Shown here: piece after piece, positions 8,597-19,245 of the stretch
Layout: every line of letters begins with the position of its first letter
Numbering within the stretch: position 1 is the stretch's first letter
NCBI RefSeq assembly: GCF_001425165.1
Contig: NZ_LMDU01000001.1
Location: forward strand, 280,075-344,074
Length of the DNA: 64,000 nt
Direction: 5' to 3'
From: Pelomonas sp. Root405
GTDB taxonomy: Bacteria; Pseudomonadota; Gammaproteobacteria; Burkholderiales; Burkholderiaceae_C
Notes under the pieces: generated by a model
Told to the model about the DNA's origin: nothing
The model's database searches: none
Seen by the model: the letters and a program-made list of their open reading frames with translations, nothing else
Made by a program: the position numbers and the translations under genes

Positions 8597-8726
8597 CGCC
8601 GGACTCGTGCGGAGGCAATAGTTGCTGGCGCAGCGCTTCCACCGCAGCGATGCGTTCAGCCATGGGGCGCGAACGCCAGAAGGCCAGATCGTCGGCGCCC
8701 TGGCTCTTGCGGTTGGTGATTTTCAT
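8541..8726 (-). CDS. Small partner protein of the nucleotidyltransferase
   Basis: 61 residues from the ATG at 8726 (an ATG at 8738 would add four residues). Pattern: D-D-L-A-F-W-R-S-R-P-M-A-E-R-I-A-A-V-E-A-L-R in the first half and RLQRVCRVTQR at the end. I recognise this layout (W, then E-R-x-x-A-V-E-x-L-R, then RLQRV-x-R) from short conserved proteins found next to DUF6036-like nucleotidyltransferases, so it looks complete rather than a remnant. It starts 22 bases after the carboxylase gene stop and overlaps the nucleotidyltransferase by 56 bases. It may act as the cognate antidote or cofactor. Confidence 0.7.
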   Translation of the reverse strand: MKITNRKSQGADDLAFWRSRPMAERIAAVEALRQQLLPPHESGDAEPRLQRVCRVTQRTRR

Positions 8727-8748
8727 CGTGCGCAGCATGGCCAGATTG

Positions 8749-10731
8749 TCAGGCTTCCAGCTTCAAAAGCTCGGCCCCGTCGCCGACTTGATCGCCCACC
8801 ACGAACAGCAGCTCCGCCACCTTCCCGTCGCGCGGCGCGCTGATGGTGTGCTCCATCTTCATCGCCTCCATGACGGCCAGCGGCTGGCCCTTGGTGACGG
8901 TGTCGCCGGCCTGGGCGAGGAAGGCGATCAGCTTGCCGGGCATGGGCGCGGTCAGGCGGCCGCCTTCGCTGGGTGCGTCGCCGGCGTGGGCGATGAGGTC
9001 GACCTCGGTCAGCACGGCGGAGCCGTTTGCGCCAAAGACCGCGACGCGCTCGCCCTGCGCATAGGTCTTCACACGGACGCGGGCCGTGCCGAGGAAGAGT
9101 TCGTGCGTCTCCGCATCGCTGGACTGCACGGCGAACTCGATGGCCTCGCCTTCCACCGTCAGCGTCATGCCGCCGCGGTGGTGGCGGGACAGCAGCACCT
9201 CGTGATGCGTGCCGCCAGCTTCCAGGTCGAAGCGCCGCGTGGCGGAGCCGAACAGGCGGAAACCGTCGCGGGCGCTCCACGGGTCACGGCCCTGCGTGGC
9301 GCCTTCGACGGCCAGCGTGTGGGCGACGACGGCGGCGGCGCTCACTCGCAGGGGCAGGCCGGGCTGGTCGAACAGCGCGGCCTTTTCACGCTCGATCAGG
9401 CCGGTGTCGAGGTCGGCGTTGGCGAATGAGTCCGTCGCAGCGCAGCGGCGCAGGAAGGCGACGTTGGTCTGCAGTCCGACGATGTGGGTGTCGCGCAGCG
9501 CGAGGTCCAGCCGGGCCAGCGCCTGGGCGCGGTCCTCGCCCCAGACGATGAGCTTGGCGATCATCGAGTCGTAGTAGGGGCTGATGGCATCGCCCTCGCG
9601 CACGCCGGCGTCGATGCGCACGTTGCCGCGCTCGAAGCTCACATGAGCGGGCCAGCGCGCCACGTCCAGGCTGCCTGTCGCGGGCAGGAAGCCGGCGTCC
9701 GGGTTCTCGGCGCAGATGCGGGCCTCGATGGCGTGGCCGTGCATGCGCAACTCGTGTTGCTTCAGCGGCAGCGGCTCGCCGGAGGCCACGCGCAGCTGCC
9801 ACTCGACCAGGTCCTGGCCGGTGATCGCCTCCGTCACCGGGTGCTCCACCTGCAGCCGCGTGTTCATCTCCATGAAATAGAAGCGACCGTCCTGCTCGGC
9901 GATGAACTCGACCGTGCCGGCGCCGACATAACCGACCGCCTTGGCGGCGGCCACGGCCGCCTCGCCCATCTGCGCGCGGCGCTCGGCCGTCATGCCCGGC
10001 GCCGGCGCTTCCTCCAGCACCTTCTGGTGGCGGCGCTGCACGGAGCAATCACGCTCGAACAGGTAGACGCAGTCGCCGTGCGAGTCGCCGAACACCTGGA
10101 TCTCGATGTGGCGCGGCTTCTGCACGTAGCGCTCGATCAGCACCGCGTCGTCGCCAAAGCTGTTGATGGCCTCGCGCTTGCAGGAGGCCAGCGCGGCGTC
10201 GAACTCGTCGGCGTTGTAGACCGCGCGCATGCCCTTGCCGCCGCCACCGGCGCTGGCCTTGATGAGCACCGGGTAACCGATGCGCTCGGCTTCGCGCTTG
10301 AGCAGCGTCGGGTCCTGATCGGCGCCGTGATAGCCCGGCACCAGCGGCACCCGGGCGGCTTCCATCAGCCGCTTGGACTCGGCCTTCAGGCCCATCGCCT
10401 GGATGGCGCTCGGCGGCGGGCCGATGAAGGCGACGCCGGCATCGGCGCAGGCCTGGGCAAAGGCTTCGTTCTCGCTGAGGAAGCCGTAGCCGGGATGCAC
10501 GGCCTGCGCACCGGTCGCCTTGGCGGCTTCGAGGATGCGCTGCCATTGCAGGTAGGAGTCGCGCGGCGCCGGGCCGCCGATGTGGACGGATTCGTCGCAG
10601 GCCTGCACATGCTGGGCTTGCGCGTCGGCGTCGGAATAGACAGCCACTGTTTGAATACCAAGGCGGCGCGCGGTCGCGGCAACACGGCAGGCGATCTCAC
10701 CGCGGTTGGCGATCAGGATCTTCTTGAACAT
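8749..10731 (-). CDS. liuD: Methylcrotonyl-CoA carboxylase biotin-containing (alpha) subunit
   Basis: 660 residues: biotin carboxylase (1-450), linker, and C-terminal biotinyl domain. Motifs are the ATP-grasp glycine loop KASAGGGGKGMR, EMNTRLQVEHPVTE of the catalytic site, and EAMKMEH with the biotinylated Lys625. It carboxylates biotin for transfer to 3-methylcrotonyl-CoA by the beta subunit at 17478. The close homologues for acetyl-, propionyl- and geranyl-CoA cannot be excluded from motifs alone; assignment rests on the linked beta subunit, hydratase and HMG-CoA lyase. GAGGAG lies 8 bases before the ATG. It follows bioB by 99 bases. Confidence 0.92.
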   Translation of the reverse strand: MFKKILIANRGEIACRVAATARRLGIQTVAVYSDADAQAQHVQACDESVHIGGPAPRDSYLQWQRILEAAKATGAQAVHPGYGFLSENEAFAQACADAGVAFIGPPPSAIQAMGLKAESKRLMEAARVPLVPGYHGADQDPTLLKREAERIGYPVLIKASAGGGGKGMRAVYNADEFDAALASCKREAINSFGDDAVLIERYVQKPRHIEIQVFGDSHGDCVYLFERDCSVQRRHQKVLEEAPAPGMTAERRAQMGEAAVAAAKAVGYVGAGTVEFIAEQDGRFYFMEMNTRLQVEHPVTEAITGQDLVEWQLRVASGEPLPLKQHELRMHGHAIEARICAENPDAGFLPATGSLDVARWPAHVSFERGNVRIDAGVREGDAISPYYDSMIAKLIVWGEDRAQALARLDLALRDTHIVGLQTNVAFLRRCAATDSFANADLDTGLIEREKAALFDQPGLPLRVSAAAVVAHTLAVEGATQGRDPWSARDGFRLFGSATRRFDLEAGGTHHEVLLSRHHRGGMTLTVEGEAIEFAVQSSDAETHELFLGTARVRVKTYAQGERVAVFGANGSAVLTEVDLIAHAGDAPSEGGRLTAPMPGKLIAFLAQAGDTVTKGQPLAVMEAMKMEHTISAPRDGKVAELLFVVGDQVGDGAELLKLEA

Positions 10732-10830
10732 GGGTTTATCTCCTCAGCCGTCTTCTTGTGGATTCAGGATCGGGGCGCGTCGCGGACCTGTGGGTCGCTG
10801 CGTCGCTTGGTCGTCAAGGTGGCAAGGCGT

Positions 10831-11874
10831 TCAATGCGCCCGGCACACCTCGACCTTGGCTGCCGCGTCGGACGGCGTCAGCGCCGCCTCGGTCGAGCAG
10901 CGCATCCCCAGCCGCTCCAGCAGGGCGCGGTCCTTCTCGGCCTGCGGGTTGCTCGTCGTCAGCAGCTTGTCGCCGTAGAACATCGAGTTGGCGCCGGCCA
11001 GGAAGCACAGCGCCTGCATGGTTTCGGGCATCTCCTCGCGGCCGGCGGACAGGCGCACCATGGCGCGCGGCATGGTGATGCGGGCGACGGCGATGGTGCG
11101 GATGAACTCCAGTGGGTCCAGCGGCGCCACACCCGCCAGCGGCGTGCCTTCCACCTGCACGAGGTTGTTGATAGGCACGCTCTCTGGGTACGGGTCGAGG
11201 TTGGCGAGCTGCGCGATGAGCCCGGCGCGCTGGCGGCGCGTCTCGCCCATGCCGACGATGCCTCCGGAGCAGACCTTCAGCCCCTGCTGGCGCACGCGCT
11301 CCAGCGTGTCCAGGCGGTCTTGATACGTGCGCGTCGTGATGATCTGGCCGTAGAACTCGGGCGCGGTGTCGAGGTTGTGGTTGTAGTAGTCCAGGCCTGC
11401 GCTCTTCAGCTGCTCGGCCTGGCCGTCTTCCAGCATGCCGGCGGTCAGGCAGGTCTCCAGTCCGAGCGCCTTGACCTCGGCAATCATCTCGCCGATGGCC
11501 TCCAGATGACGCGGCTTGGGGCTGCGCCAGGCGGCGCCCATGCAGAAGCGTGTCGCGCCGTTCTGCTTGGCCGCGCGGGCGGCTTCCATCACCTCCTGCA
11601 GCGGGATCAGCTTCTCGGCCTTCAGGCCGGTGTCGAAGTGGGCCGACTGCGGGCAGTAGGCGCAGTCTTCCTCGCAACCGCCCGTCTTGATGGACAGCAG
11701 CGTGGACAGCTGCACCGCGTTGGCGTCGAAGTGCTCGCGGTGCACTTGCTGCGCGCGGAACAGCAGGTCGTTGAAGGGCAGCTCGAACAGCGCCGCGATC
11801 TCGCTCACGGTCCAGGGCTTGGCCTGGCGGCGGTCGGCGTCGGTCGTCGGGGTGAGGGTCTGGATCTGGTTCAT
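10831..11874 (-). CDS. bioB: Biotin synthase
   Basis: 347 residues, radical SAM enzyme inserting sulfur into dethiobiotin. The 4Fe-4S/SAM motif C-x3-C-x2-C is Cys67, Cys71, Cys74 ([13 protein letters not shown]). Family blocks also seen: [49 protein letters not shown], and FYGDKLLTT near the end. It is the last of four consecutive biotin genes and starts 2 bases after the bioD stop, consistent with co-transcription. Confidence 0.97.
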   Translation of the reverse strand: MNQIQTLTPTTDADRRQAKPWTVSEIAALFELPFNDLLFRAQQVHREHFDANAVQLSTLLSIKTGGCEEDCAYCPQSAHFDTGLKAEKLIPLQEVMEAARAAKQNGATRFCMGAAWRSPKPRHLEAIGEMIAEVKALGLETCLTAGMLEDGQAEQLKSAGLDYYNHNLDTAPEFYGQIITTRTYQDRLDTLERVRQQGLKVCSGGIVGMGETRRQRAGLIAQLANLDPYPESVPINNLVQVEGTPLAGVAPLDPLEFIRTIAVARITMPRAMVRLSAGREEMPETMQALCFLAGANSMFYGDKLLTTSNPQAEKDRALLERLGMRCSTEAALTPSDAAAKVEVCRAH

Positions 11875-11876
11875 GT

Positions 11877-12548
11877 TCAGAGCAGCGGAGAAAGATCGAG
11901 GCTCGCCGGCGCAGCCAGCGGGTCGGACAGTCGGGGCAGATGGCCCAGGCAGGGCGCCTTCAGGCCGGCCTGCAGAAAGGCCAGATTGTCAGCGACGTGG
12001 GTTTGGTGCGGGTCCACCGTGTTGGCCACCCACGCGGCCAGCGTCAGGCCGCGTGCGCGGATGGCCTCGGCCGTCAGCAGCGCGTGGTTGATGCAGCCCA
12101 GGCGCAGGCCGACGACGAGGATGATGGGCAGGGCCAGGTCGACGGCGAGGTCGGCGGTGTCCCAGCTGTCGATCAGCGGCACGCGGAAGCCGCCGACCCC
12201 TTCGACCAGCGCGATGTCGGCCTTGGCAGCGGTCGCCCGGATGGCGGCCAGCAGCGGTTCGCGCTCGATGCTGCGCCCTTCGAGGCGCGCGGCGATGTGG
12301 GGCGCGCAGGGTTCGCGGAACTGCAGCGGGCCGACCTCGGCGTCGGTCAGGTCCAGGTTCTGCGCGGCAAGCAGCGTGGCGACGTCCTCGTTGACCCATC
12401 GGCCGTCGACGAATTCCTGGCCGGCGGCGAGCGACTTGATCGGCGCCACGCGGAGGCCGCGAGCGGCCAGCGCCCGCGTCAGCGCCGCGGTGACGAAGGT
12501 CTTGCCGATCTCGGTGTCGGTGCCGGTGATGAAGAAGCCCCGCGTCAT
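11877..12548 (-). CDS. bioD: Dethiobiotin synthetase
   Basis: 223 residues starting at the ATG at 12548 that overlaps the bioF stop (ATGA); the longer open frame upstream is out of frame with bioF and is a shadow. P-loop [11 protein letters not shown] at the N-terminus and [11 protein letters not shown] in the middle are diagnostic. It closes the ureido ring of 7,8-diaminopelargonate with CO2 and ATP. One oddity: the usual K-P-V loop reads APIKSLAAG, with Ser after the Lys. Followed by bioB. Confidence 0.94.
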   Translation of the reverse strand: MTRGFFITGTDTEIGKTFVTAALTRALAARGLRVAPIKSLAAGQEFVDGRWVNEDVATLLAAQNLDLTDAEVGPLQFREPCAPHIAARLEGRSIEREPLLAAIRATAAKADIALVEGVGGFRVPLIDSWDTADLAVDLALPIILVVGLRLGCINHALLTAEAIRARGLTLAAWVANTVDPHQTHVADNLAFLQAGLKAPCLGHLPRLSDPLAAPASLDLSPLL

Positions 12549-13759
12549 GCGGCCCGCTCCTGTGCGGCGGCGGCGCGTTCCAGCGCTGCCAGCAGCATGT
12601 CGACGTCGGCTTGGGTGTGCGTCGCGCACAGCGTGATGCGCAGCCGCGCCGTGCCGGCCGCGACGGTCGGCGGGCGAATGCCGGGCACGCGCAGGCCGGC
12701 GGCTTCGAGCGCCGTTGCCAGCGCCATCACTTCGGCATTGCCGCCAACGATCAATGGCTGGATGGGCGTGGCGGAATCGGTCATCGTCCAGCCCAGGCGC
12801 GGATGCTGGTCGATCAGCGCCAGCAGGCCGTCGCGCAGCCGGGCCTGCAGTGTGACGAGGTTGGCGCGCCGCGCAACGCCCACCGGTCCGTCGATCAACT
12901 CGAAGCTGGTCAGCAGCGCATGCTCGATGGCCGGTGGGGAGGCGGTTGAGAAGATGAAGTTGCGTGCCGACTGCAGCAGGTAGTCGACGATGGTGGCGTG
13001 GGCCGCGACAAAGGCGCCTGAAAGGCCTGCGGCCTTGCCCAGCGTACCGACGAGGATGAGGCGTTCGCTGCAGAGGCCAAAGTGTTCGAGCGAGCCGCGA
13101 CCCTTCTCGCCCAGCACGCCAAAGCCGTGCGCGTCGTCGACGATGAGCCAAGCGTCGAAGGCCTCGGCCAACGCCAGCAGCTCGGGCAATGGCGCCAGGT
13201 CACCGTCCATGCTGAAGACGGCGTCGGTGACGATGAGCTTGACCTTGGCGGTGCTGGCCGCCAGCAGCGCGCGCAAGGCCGTCACGTCGGCGTGGCCGTA
13301 ACGGGTGACCTGGGCCTTGGCCAGCCTCGCGGCGTCGATCAGCGAAGCGTGGTTGAGCTGCTCCGAGAAGATCTCGGTGTGCTCGTCGCCGAGCGCCGTC
13401 ACGACGGCCAGATTGGCCATGTAGCCCGTGCAGAAGCCGAGCGCGCGCGCCTGCGGGATGTAGGGCGCATACCAGCGCGCCAGCGTCTCGGTGACCGCCT
13501 CATGCGCGGCGCTGTGGCCGCTGACCAGCGGCGAGGCACCCGAGCCGCCGCCCCATCGCCGCGCGCCTTCGGCAATGGCCTCGGCGATGGCCGGTTCGGC
13601 AGCGAGGCCCAGGTAGTCGTTGGAGCAAAACATCAGCAGCTCGTGGCCGTTGATGCGTTGACGCGACGCGGTGCCGTTGTCGGCGCGGCGCAGGCTGCGG
13701 GTCAGGCTCTGCGCCGAGATGGCGTTGAGCTTGGCGCTCAGGTGATCAAGCAAGGACAT
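12545..13759 (-). CDS. bioF: 8-amino-7-oxononanoate synthase
   Basis: 404 residues, PLP enzyme condensing pimeloyl-ACP/CoA with alanine. Typical blocks: CSNDYLGLA, GGGSGASPLVSGHSAAHE, the aspartate in DDAHGFGVLG, and the PLP lysine in GTLGKAAG (Lys242). It overlaps bioA upstream by 14 bases and bioD downstream by 4 bases, so the biotin genes form a tightly coupled unit bioA-bioF-bioD-bioB. Confidence 0.96.
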   Translation of the reverse strand: MSLLDHLSAKLNAISAQSLTRSLRRADNGTASRQRINGHELLMFCSNDYLGLAAEPAIAEAIAEGARRWGGGSGASPLVSGHSAAHEAVTETLARWYAPYIPQARALGFCTGYMANLAVVTALGDEHTEIFSEQLNHASLIDAARLAKAQVTRYGHADVTALRALLAASTAKVKLIVTDAVFSMDGDLAPLPELLALAEAFDAWLIVDDAHGFGVLGEKGRGSLEHFGLCSERLILVGTLGKAAGLSGAFVAAHATIVDYLLQSARNFIFSTASPPAIEHALLTSFELIDGPVGVARRANLVTLQARLRDGLLALIDQHPRLGWTMTDSATPIQPLIVGGNAEVMALATALEAAGLRVPGIRPPTVAAGTARLRITLCATHTQADVDMLLAALERAAAAQERAA

Positions 13760-15026
13760 CGTTCAACGTCGCCGTCACGGCGTGGGCCAAAAAGGCCGCG
13801 GTCGCGTCGTCGATCAGGTAAGGGGGCATCAGGTAGACGGTCGATCCGATCGGGCGGATCAGCAGTTCGTGCTCGCGCGCCTTCAGGTGGAAGGCCTCCG
13901 CGAAGCGCGGGGGCGCTTCTGGCACATCGAAGGCCAGGATCATGCCGCGTTGGCGCAGATGAGTGACACGCGGGGCCAACGGTGCAAAGGCGCGGGTCAG
14001 GCGCTCGGCCTGCACGCGGTTGGCGTCGAGCTGGCCGGCGTCGAAGCGGTCCAGCACGGCATTGGCCGCCGCGCAGGCCAGCGGGTTGCCGGTGTAGGAG
14101 TGCGAGTGCAGGAAGCCGCGCGTGACGTCCTCGCTCCAGAAGGCGGCGAATACATCGTCCGTCGTCAGCACCAGCGACAGCGGCAGCGTGCCGCCCGTGA
14201 TGCCCTTGCTCAGCAGGATGAAGTCCGGCCAATCCGCGCCCGTCTGTTCCCACGCAAAGAAAGAGCCCGTGCGCCCGCAGCCCACGGCGATCTCGTCGGC
14301 GATCAGGTGGACGCCGAACTCGCGCGTCAGCTCTCGCAAGCCCTTCAGATAGGCCGGCGAATACATGACCATGCCGGCCGCGCCCTGGATCAGCGGCTCG
14401 ACGATGACGGCGGCGATATGGTCGTGGCGATCGGCCAGCAGCATCCGCATCGCGGCGAGCGCCTCGGCCTCGTTGCCCAGCCGCCCGTCCGGCGACGCGA
14501 TGATGTGCGCTCGCATCAGCAGCGGGTCGTAGGCGTCGCGGAAGACCTGCACGTCGGTCACGCTGAGCGCCCCCAGCGTCTCGCCGTGATAGCTGTTCTT
14601 CAGGCAGACGAACTCGCGCTTCTCGGCCCGGCCGCGGTTCTTGAAGGAATGGAAGCTCTGCTTCAGCGCGATCTCGACGGCGCTGGCGCCATCGCTGCCG
14701 AAGAAGGCGTGGCCCAGCGCGCCGTCCGTTCGGGCGGACAGCCGCTCGGCCAGGCGCACGGCGGGCTCGTGCGTGCAGCCGGCCAACATCACATGCGGCA
14801 GCGTGTCGAGTTGCGCCTTGATGGCGTCGTGCAGCGGCTTGTCGCTGTGGCCGAACAGGTTCACCCACCAGGACGAGTTGGCGTCGAAATAGCGCCGACC
14901 GTCGGTGTCGAACAGCCAGGGGCCGTCGCCGCGGGCGATGGGCAGCGGCGGCACTTGGGCCAAGCGCGCCATTTGCGTGCAGGGGTGCCAGACGGCGGCG
15001 CGGCTGCGGTCTTGAAGGGAGGTCAT
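13746..15026 (-). CDS. bioA: Adenosylmethionine-8-amino-7-oxononanoate aminotransferase
   Basis: 426 residues from the ATG at 15026; the frame extends to 15161 but that portion overlaps the preceding gene and is not BioA-like. Class III aminotransferase using SAM as amino donor. WHPCTQM near the start, FFGSDGASAVEIALK, NSYHGETLGALSV, the DEIAVGCGRTG loop, and PLP lysine Lys274 in LLSKGITGG (same number as in the E. coli enzyme). The start overlaps the DUF4126 stop by 4 bases and the stop overlaps bioF. Confidence 0.96.
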   Translation of the reverse strand: MTSLQDRSRAAVWHPCTQMARLAQVPPLPIARGDGPWLFDTDGRRYFDANSSWWVNLFGHSDKPLHDAIKAQLDTLPHVMLAGCTHEPAVRLAERLSARTDGALGHAFFGSDGASAVEIALKQSFHSFKNRGRAEKREFVCLKNSYHGETLGALSVTDVQVFRDAYDPLLMRAHIIASPDGRLGNEAEALAAMRMLLADRHDHIAAVIVEPLIQGAAGMVMYSPAYLKGLRELTREFGVHLIADEIAVGCGRTGSFFAWEQTGADWPDFILLSKGITGGTLPLSLVLTTDDVFAAFWSEDVTRGFLHSHSYTGNPLACAAANAVLDRFDAGQLDANRVQAERLTRAFAPLAPRVTHLRQRGMILAFDVPEAPPRFAEAFHLKAREHELLIRPIGSTVYLMPPYLIDDATAAFLAHAVTATLNDVLA

Positions 15027-15637
15027 GCGGAGGCGGGGCGTCGCACGCGGCGCACGAGCGCTCGCACAAACTTGAAGCAGAACCAGGTCAGCACGGCCAT
15101 GACGGCCAGCGCCGTCACCAGCAGCGGGAAGAAGATGAAGGGGTGCGCCCAGGCCAGCCACAGCATCGTCGGCACGGCCACGTCGCCCGCCAGCGACAGG
15201 CCGATGTTGGAGAAGGGCTCGGGCGAGGTGTTGGCGGCCGCGCGCGTGCTGGCCTTGGCCGTGTGCGCCGCTGCGGCCAGGCCGCCGCCGAACAGGGCGG
15301 CGATGACCGTCCAGGCCTGGCCCTGGTCACCCGCCCAGCCGCTGGCCAGCCCGGCCACCAGCGCCGCACCGGCGGGGATGCGGATGAAGGTGTGCAGCGC
15401 ATCCCAGGCGCTGTCGACGAGCGGGATCTTGTCGGCCAGGAACTCAACGCAGGCCAGCGCGGCGGCGCAGCCCATGACCAGCGGCGAGGCCAGCACCTGC
15501 AGGCCGGGCGGCAGCGCGATCCAGCCCCAGTGCCCTGCCATGCCGACCAGCAGCACGGTCAGGTACAGGCGCAGGCCGCTGGCCCAGCCGAGGGCGGCGG
15601 CAAGGGCGATCAGCTGGAGGGCGTCGAGCTGGGGCAT
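15023..15637 (-). CDS. DUF4126 integral membrane protein
   Basis: 204 residues with five to six hydrophobic segments. It matches DUF4126: ALGWASGLRLYLTVLLVG at the N-terminus, FLADKIPLVDSAWDALHTFIRIPAGA, and SPEPFSNIGLSLAGD. Function of the family is unknown. It lies between the catabolic genes and bioA with a 4-base ATGA overlap into bioA, so it is translated as part of the operon. A transport role linked to biotin or its precursors would be speculation. Confidence 0.85.
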   Translation of the reverse strand: MPQLDALQLIALAAALGWASGLRLYLTVLLVGMAGHWGWIALPPGLQVLASPLVMGCAAALACVEFLADKIPLVDSAWDALHTFIRIPAGAALVAGLASGWAGDQGQAWTVIAALFGGGLAAAAHTAKASTRAAANTSPEPFSNIGLSLAGDVAVPTMLWLAWAHPFIFFPLLVTALAVMAVLTWFCFKFVRALVRRVRRPASA

Positions 15638-15643
15638 GGGATG

Positions 15644-16147
15644 TCAGGGCAGGCGCGGCTTGAAATGCGAAACTGTGGCGTTGAACAGGGCCACCGCGGC
15701 GGCGCGGTCCGGGGCGCAGAACATGGCGAAGTGCATGATCTTGCGCGCGCTGACGTAGCCCAGGCAAAGCTGCAGATGCTCGTTTGCGGCCTCTGCGATG
15801 AAGGACAGCTCCAGCGCCTTGCCGTTGGTGTGCGGCCGGATCTGCTGCTGCAGCACCTGCACCGGCGCCGTGCCGGCTGTGCTCATCGCGGCGATGCGAC
15901 GGGCGATCACATGCTCGGCCATGGTCTGTAGCTGGTCGGGCGGTGTCTGGATGAAGTCCACCGAGACGATGAGCGCGGCATCCGCCGTGCTGTCGTGAAA
16001 GCTCAGCGTGTTGTCCTCCGTGTTCGGCTGGGGCTGCCATTGGGGTGGCAGGTCCAGCGTGAACTCCGAGTAGACGTGGGCGAGCGTCACGGCCGGCTCG
16101 GCCTGTGCGCCGGTCGGGGTCAATGAGACGCTGTAGCGGTAGACCAC
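15644..16147 (-). CDS. Uncharacterised DcrB/DUF1795-like protein
   Basis: 167 residues, no signal peptide. The layout (SEFTLDLPPQWQ, a mid block VSVDFIQTPPDQLQTMAEHVI, a late YVSARKIMHFAMFCAP and a closing ATVSHFKPRLP) recalls the small alpha-beta PsbP/DcrB/DUF1795-type proteins that typically read 'F..D.P..W' and end 'i..Sf'. This is a fold-level guess. It sits 3 bases from liuC on one side and 6 bases from the DUF4126 gene on the other. Confidence 0.6.
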   Translation of the reverse strand: MVYRYSVSLTPTGAQAEPAVTLAHVYSEFTLDLPPQWQPQPNTEDNTLSFHDSTADAALIVSVDFIQTPPDQLQTMAEHVIARRIAAMSTAGTAPVQVLQQQIRPHTNGKALELSFIAEAANEHLQLCLGYVSARKIMHFAMFCAPDRAAAVALFNATVSHFKPRLP

Positions 16148-16150
16148 GGC

Positions 16151-16939
16151 TCAGCCCGGCAGCCAGCTCGGCTTGCTCTTGTTCAGAAAGCTCTGAACGC
16201 CTTCGCGCCCTTCAGCGCTGGCGCGGATGTCAGCAATGCGCCGCGCCGTGTCGTCGCGCAGCGCAGCGGTGATCTCGCGGCCGGCCACGTCCTTCACAAG
16301 CTGCTTGCAGGCGCGCACGGCGGCAGGGCCGTTGGCGGTGATGGCGGCGACGACTTCGTCGACCTTGGCATCCAGCGCGTCGGCCGCGACAACTTCGTGC
16401 ACCAGGCCATGCACCTTGGCATCGGTGGCGCTGAAGCGCTCGGCCGTCACGAAGTAGCGCCGCGACGCCTGCTCGCCCAGCGCCTTGACGACATAGGGCC
16501 CGATGGTGGCGGGCAGCAGGCCGAGCTTGGCTTCGCTGAGGCAGAAGCCCGCCGCATCCACAGCGACGACGACGTCCGCGCAGGCCACCAGGCCCACGCC
16601 ACCGGCATAGACGTCGCCCTGCACGCGTGCGATCACCGGCACGGGGCAGCTGTAGATGGCCCACAGCATGTCGGCCAGCTTGCTGGCGTCGGCGTGGTTC
16701 TCGTCCCAGCTGTAGCCCGCCATCGCCTTCATCCAGTTCAGGTCGGCGCCGGCGCAGAAGGCCTTGCCTTCGGCGGCCAGCACGATGGCGCGCAGGTCGT
16801 CACGCTCGCCCAGCACATTGAACGTGCCCGTCAGCTCGGCGATCAACGTTTCGTTGAATGCATTGCGAACCTCAGGGCGGTTCAGCGTGACGCGGGCAAC
16901 AGCCCCGTGGATGGAGACGGTCAGGCAGGTGGTGGTCAT
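16151..16939 (-). CDS. liuC: Methylglutaconyl-CoA hydratase (enoyl-CoA hydratase family)
   Basis: 262 residues from the ATG at 16939, overlapping the GNAT stop by 4 bases. Crotonase fold: ARVTLNRPEVRNAFNE, the oxyanion/active-site block CAGADLNWMKAM, QGDVYAGGVGLVACADVVVA, and SEAKLGLLPATIGPYV. The CAGADLNWMK variant is the one usual in methylglutaconyl-CoA hydratases. It would hydrate 3-methylglutaconyl-CoA, made by the carboxylase, to HMG-CoA for mvaB at 7234. Substrate choice rests on that block and the operon. Confidence 0.92.
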   Translation of the reverse strand: MTTTCLTVSIHGAVARVTLNRPEVRNAFNETLIAELTGTFNVLGERDDLRAIVLAAEGKAFCAGADLNWMKAMAGYSWDENHADASKLADMLWAIYSCPVPVIARVQGDVYAGGVGLVACADVVVAVDAAGFCLSEAKLGLLPATIGPYVVKALGEQASRRYFVTAERFSATDAKVHGLVHEVVAADALDAKVDEVVAAITANGPAAVRACKQLVKDVAGREITAALRDDTARRIADIRASAEGREGVQSFLNKSKPSWLPG

Positions 16940-17477
16940 GGCAAGGCGGGTGTGGGTTGCACGGCGTGCAGTGGCTTGCACATCAGCACGGAGCGGTAGG
17001 TCTTGCCCTGCCATTGCACGACGCCGACCTCGGCGTAGCCGCGGCGGGCGTAGCGGTTGCGCAGTGCGGCGGCGGGCTCGGCGGTGTCCAGCGCGATCTG
17101 GTGCAGGCCCTGGGCAGCTGCCCAGGTCTCGGCGGTGTCGATCAAGCGCTCGGCGACCCGCTGGCCGCGCCAGTCGGGATGCACCCCGAGCTGCGACAGG
17201 ATGGCCGTGCCGGGCGTCGTGTAGAGCGGCGGTGGCGGGTCGGCGATGTAGGTCTCGCCGGCCGGTTTCGGGCCGCGGATGGCCACGGTGCCCACGATCT
17301 GCCCCATCGCCACGGCGACGAAGGCCTGCGCGTCGTACAGCCGCTGCCGCGTGACCTCAACGGGCTGGTCGACGGCCGTGAAGTTCCAGCCCCGCGCGGC
17401 CAGGCTGGCGTAAGCCGCATGCAGCAGCCGGGTCAGGTCGTCGAGCGAATCGCTCGCTTGCAAGGGGCGGATATCCA

Positions 17478-17478
<1 letters not shown>
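16936..17478 (-). CDS. GNAT family N-acetyltransferase
   Basis: 180 residues from the ATG at 17478, which shares one base with the liuB stop (TGATG). The acetyl-CoA loop is seen in LGVHPDWRGQRVAERLI, and the final strand block in NRYARRGYAEVG. Between two leucine-degradation genes and coupled to both, it is certainly co-expressed with them, but its substrate is not evident. GNATs in acyl-CoA pathways sometimes modify enzymes; that is only a possibility here. Confidence 0.85.
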
Positions 17479-19085
<1,607 letters not shown>

Positions 19086-19207
19086 GGAGTCTCCCGCGAG
19101 CCCGGCCTGGTGAAGATTAAGCAGGGCTCAACTTGATCGTTGGCGGCCTTGTGAGCCGCGTGAGGCGCGCCAGAATAATCCAGGGCGAACATGGATGCAA
19201 TCGCCAC

Positions 19208-19222
19208 TTGAGTGATCCTCAA
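19208..19222. promoter_or_regulatory. Candidate TetR operator
   Basis: TTGAG-TGATC-CTCAA (19208-19222) has perfect 5-base arms and lies 23 bases before the TetR start in the divergent intergenic space. A related shorter palindrome TCAACTTGA is at 19128-19136, closer to liuB. Both fit a repressor controlling itself and the leucine operon, but neither has been matched to a known consensus. Confidence 0.4.
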
Positions 19223-19245
19223 TAAATGCGCAGAATGCGCCCCCG

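Noticed and set aside
8541-8726. Small gene as a decayed fragment
   Set aside because: It keeps the full recurrent pattern including the RLQRV ending and overlaps its partner as expected for a working pair.
9484-12636. 1050-residue plus-strand frame across liuD, bioB and bioD
   Set aside because: Fully antisense to three recognised enzymes and low in recognisable protein features.
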